In this document: in pieces, positions 8,153 through 10,241 of the stretch
Position numbering within the stretch: position 1 is the first letter of the stretch
Layout of the letters: each line of letters starts with the position of its first letter
Source: Gemmatimonadota bacterium
GTDB lineage: Bacteria > Gemmatimonadota > Gemmatimonadetes > Palauibacterales > Palauibacteraceae
Reading direction: 5' to 3'
Assembly: GCA_029863105.1 (NCBI GenBank)
Contig: JAOTWC010000038.1
Span: forward strand, 1 to 10,241
DNA length: 10,241 bases
The notes under the pieces: model-generated
What the model saw: the letters and a program-made list of their open reading frames with translations, nothing else
Database searches by the model: none
What the model was told of the DNA's origin: nothing
Position numbers and translations under genes: made by a program

Positions 8153-10108
8153 ATGACCAGGAAACCGGACACCGAAATGAACCGCCTGCTCGGAAGTTGC
8201 CGCGGGGCCGTGGCGGAAGAGATCGACGCCGTGAGGGCAGATCTCGATCGCCGTGGGCTGGCCGCTCCGGTCACCGGGTCTGACGGCGTCAGGGTACGCG
8301 GCACCGGGTCCGCCCGCCTGTACGACTGGACCCTGCCGGCCGGCACGTTCGGCATTCGGGTCGACGATGCCGTGTCCATCGATACGGAATCGGGGTCCGG
8401 GTTCGGATTCGTGGTTCGGTTCGACGGCGTCCGCAACAGCCTGCGCATAGCCACGGACGCCTCCCTCGGCGCGCACCCCGGCTTGGGCCAATTGACGTTC
8501 GACCCGTCCTGGCTCCTCGAAGCACTCGACTCCCGGCTGGCTCACATCGAACAGAGCCCCGACAAGTTTCATGTCGCAACCGCGCTGAAGCTGTTCGGCA
8601 AGACATTTCCGGGTGTCGGCGAGCGGGCACCCGAGTCGAGCGATCCATCCGAGCTGAACGATTCGCAGGTGGCGGCGTACCGGCGGGTACTGGGCAGCGA
8701 GGTCCAGTTCGTCTGGGGACCGCCGGGAACTGGCAAGACGCGTGTACTGGGTCACACCGGTGCTGCACTCGCGCAAGAAGGTAAAGTACTCATCGTGGCC
8801 CCTACAAACGCTGCCGTGGACGAAGCGGCGGCGCGAGTGGTGGACGCACTCGGACCAGGTGCCATCGAGGCGAATCGGCTGCTGCGGTTCGGAGCGGGAC
8901 TGGTTCCCGGTTCCGATCCGAGGTTGGGCGTCGATGCCGCCGTTACGCGAGCAGAAAACCTGCGACCGGGCGGATTGTCGCGGGCCATCCGGGAACTGTC
9001 AGACCGCCTCGGCCTGAAACCTGGTGCGGACGGTGAGGACCTGGCGATCGCCGCGGCACGCGTGCAGGCGGCAGCGAGGAGCACGGGAGACGCTGGCAAC
9101 GCGGCGCTGGCCGGGCGCGTATCAGCGGCGTATCAGGCGGCCGCGCGCCGGGTTCTGGAATCAGCTGACATCGTGCTCACGACGCTGGCGAGGCTGGCGG
9201 TGCGCGACGAACTGGCGACGCTTCGCTTCGAAACGCTGCTGATCGACGAGGCGAGCGCCGTCACGCTGCCGTACACGCTGTTCGCCGCCTGCCTGGTCAG
9301 TTCGCGAGTCGCCGTATTCGGGGACTTCCAGCAGCTGCCGGCGGTCGTGCAGTCGGAGGGGGATCTCTCCCGCGAGTGGATGCGCCGGGACATCTTTCGT
9401 GCGTCCGGCGTCCTGGATTCGACGGATGGCCTGCCGTCACCCCGCGATCGACTCTGCTCGATGCTGGACCAGCAGTACCGGATGCGTCCCGCGATCCGCG
9501 GACTCATCGGGGATTTGTTCTACGGCGGCCGATTGAGAGACGCCGTGACGGATACGCCCAGATCGGGAGAACTTGTCCTCATCGACACGGCGAGTCTCGA
9601 TCCGCAGGTCACCAGGACGGAGCGGTCGCGGCGCAACGATCAACACATCGAGGCACTCCTCCAGGTGCTCGAGTTGTTGGGTCGACGTGGGTTCCGTGAT
9701 GTCGCCGTGGTCGCGCCGTACCGCATCCAGGTGCGCGAACTGCGGAAGCTGGCCAGGTCACGCCTTGGACGGGCGGCGCCGACTGATCTGGAGATCGCGA
9801 CGATTCACCGTTTCCAGGGCCGCGAGAAGCGCGTCGTAGTGTTCGACACCGTGGACGCGCCACCGGTGGCGAGCTGGTTCCTCGACGAACGGCGAAACCC
9901 GGACTTCCCGCGAATGCTGAATGTGGCACTCTCCCGCAGCCAGGACCTGCTGATCGTACTGGCAACGGTGGAGGGCCTGCGACGGACCTTGCCCGGGGAC
10001 GCGCTACTGAACCGAGTCGTGAACCGCGTGATCGATACCGGGATCGTGGTCGACGGGAGCCGCATCGCCGACCTTCACCACGTGCTCGAAAGACGCCCCG
10101 AAATCTAG
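8153..10108 (+). CDS. Superfamily 1 helicase, Upf1/IGHMBP2-like (AAA_11/AAA_12 type)
   Basis: The product is an ATP-driven DNA or RNA helicase/translocase of the SF1B Upf1-like branch. All core motifs are intact: LNDSQ as the Q-like motif, Walker A GPPGTGKT (189-196, Lys195), motif Ia VLIVAPTNAAVDEA, Walker B IDEAS (Asp365, Glu366), motif III GDFQQLP (390-396), QQYRM (440-444), motif V TIHRFQGREK (550-559) and motif VI LNVALSRS with Arg595. Residues about 40-110 look like a small beta-barrel, as in the 1B domain of this branch, and a helical insert lies between motif Ia and Walker B. No nuclease, zinc-finger or R3H domain is attached. The ATG at 8153 gives 651 residues; a GTG at 8096 in the same frame would add 19 Arg/Pro-rich residues running through the palindrome, and the ATG at 8177 is an alternative. 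Substrate and pathway cannot be read from the sequence. Confidence 0.9.
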   Translation: MTRKPDTEMNRLLGSCRGAVAEEIDAVRADLDRRGLAAPVTGSDGVRVRGTGSARLYDWTLPAGTFGIRVDDAVSIDTESGSGFGFVVRFDGVRNSLRIATDASLGAHPGLGQLTFDPSWLLEALDSRLAHIEQSPDKFHVATALKLFGKTFPGVGERAPESSDPSELNDSQVAAYRRVLGSEVQFVWGPPGTGKTRVLGHTGAALAQEGKVLIVAPTNAAVDEAAARVVDALGPGAIEANRLLRFGAGLVPGSDPRLGVDAAVTRAENLRPGGLSRAIRELSDRLGLKPGADGEDLAIAAARVQAAARSTGDAGNAALAGRVSAAYQAAARRVLESADIVLTTLARLAVRDELATLRFETLLIDEASAVTLPYTLFAACLVSSRVAVFGDFQQLPAVVQSEGDLSREWMRRDIFRASGVLDSTDGLPSPRDRLCSMLDQQYRMRPAIRGLIGDLFYGGRLRDAVTDTPRSGELVLIDTASLDPQVTRTERSRRNDQHIEALLQVLELLGRRGFRDVAVVAPYRIQVRELRKLARSRLGRAAPTDLEIATIHRFQGREKRVVVFDTVDAPPVASWFLDERRNPDFPRMLNVALSRSQDLLIVLATVEGLRRTLPGDALLNRVVNRVIDTGIVVDGSRIADLHHVLERRPEI

Positions 10109-10192
10109 GTGTTTTTGTTCCGGCGAAACCATGTATCGAGCGCCTATCCTGATCGAATTTTCTAAAAAATACCAATTACCGCTCGCTTCCGC

Positions 10193-10220
10193 TTGACTAC
10201 AAAAAATAATGTTTTATTAT
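10193..10220 (+). promoter_or_regulatory. Sigma-70-like promoter for a gene beyond the window
   Basis: TTGACT (10193-10198) and TATTAT (10215-10220) each match the -35 and -10 consensus at five of six bases with a 16 bp spacer, in AT-rich DNA. Transcription would start near 10227, just before a perfect Shine-Dalgarno at 10234-10241, giving a short leader. This is the best promoter match I found in the window. Confidence 0.55.
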
Positions 10221-10233
10221 CATCCCGTGCTGC

Positions 10234-10241
10234 GGAGGAGG
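10234..10241 (+). promoter_or_regulatory. Strong ribosome binding site at the window edge
   Basis: GGAGGAGG is an optimal anti-Shine-Dalgarno match at the last eight bases. With the promoter at 10193-10220 it predicts a start codon roughly 5-10 bp beyond the window on the plus strand. The gene itself is not visible. Confidence 0.6.

Larger units (their letters stand above)
10109..10241. other. AT-rich intergenic stretch after the helicase gene
   Basis: Base composition turns AT-rich after the helicase stop, unlike the rest of the window. Two A6TA tracts (10164-10171 and 10201-10208) lie 37 bp apart around the promoter, and the upstream one could act as an UP-like element. I see no GC hairpin with a U-run that would terminate the helicase transcript and no open frame of note. 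The region might mark the edge of a different segment or simply be a strong promoter. Confidence 0.6.

Noticed and set aside
8078..8776. 233-residue N-terminal extension of the decarboxylase frame
   Set aside because: It runs antisense through the helicase gene, is Pro/Arg/Gly-rich, and the internal ATG at 8077 has an ideal Shine-Dalgarno and gives the normal family length.
10162..10208. Two A6TA tracts as a possible repeat array
   Set aside because: Only two short copies exist and the match is explained by AT-rich composition.

Overview
This is a GC-rich chromosomal window, densely packed with genes and short intergenic gaps, and it ends in an AT-rich stretch. The gene content (ergothioneine enzymes, a split-subunit proton-translocating transhydrogenase, a secreted DsbA-like protein, secreted proteins of unknown function) and the high GC suggest an aerobic bacterium. 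A Gemmatimonadota- or Acidobacteriota-like lineage is my guess from protein style; nothing in the window proves it.

Layout. (1) 1-1357, plus strand: the C-terminal part of the ergothioneine sulfoxide synthase EgtB, overlapping by 11 bp the complete histidine methyltransferase gene egtD. (2) 1386-4237, minus strand: a tight pntAA-pntAB-pntB operon for the membrane NAD(P)+ transhydrogenase, convergent with egtD. (3) 4427-5738, plus strand: two genes 7 bp apart, a secreted protein and an acidic soluble protein, neither of which I can assign a function. (4) 5745-6452, minus strand: a signal-peptide-bearing DsbA-like thioredoxin-fold protein with a CPFC active site. (5) 6638-8077, minus strand: a complete PLP-dependent aromatic-L-amino-acid decarboxylase with all main catalytic residues. 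(6) 8153-10108, plus strand: a complete stand-alone Upf1/IGHMBP2-type superfamily 1 helicase, divergent from the decarboxylase across a 75 bp gap that carries a perfect 16 bp palindrome. (7) 10109-10241: an AT-rich intergenic stretch with a good sigma-70-like promoter and a perfect Shine-Dalgarno at the very edge, pointing to a gene just outside the window.

Taken together, the left two thirds has a redox theme: ergothioneine synthesis, NADPH supply through the transhydrogenase, and a periplasmic disulfide/thiol protein. That link rests on proximity only. No CRISPR array, tRNA, rRNA, insertion sequence or phage gene is visible. I did not find a clearly new multi-gene system. The best leads are a transhydrogenase lacking both known proton-path histidines, the uncharacterised secreted/soluble gene pair, and the palindrome between the decarboxylase and helicase genes.
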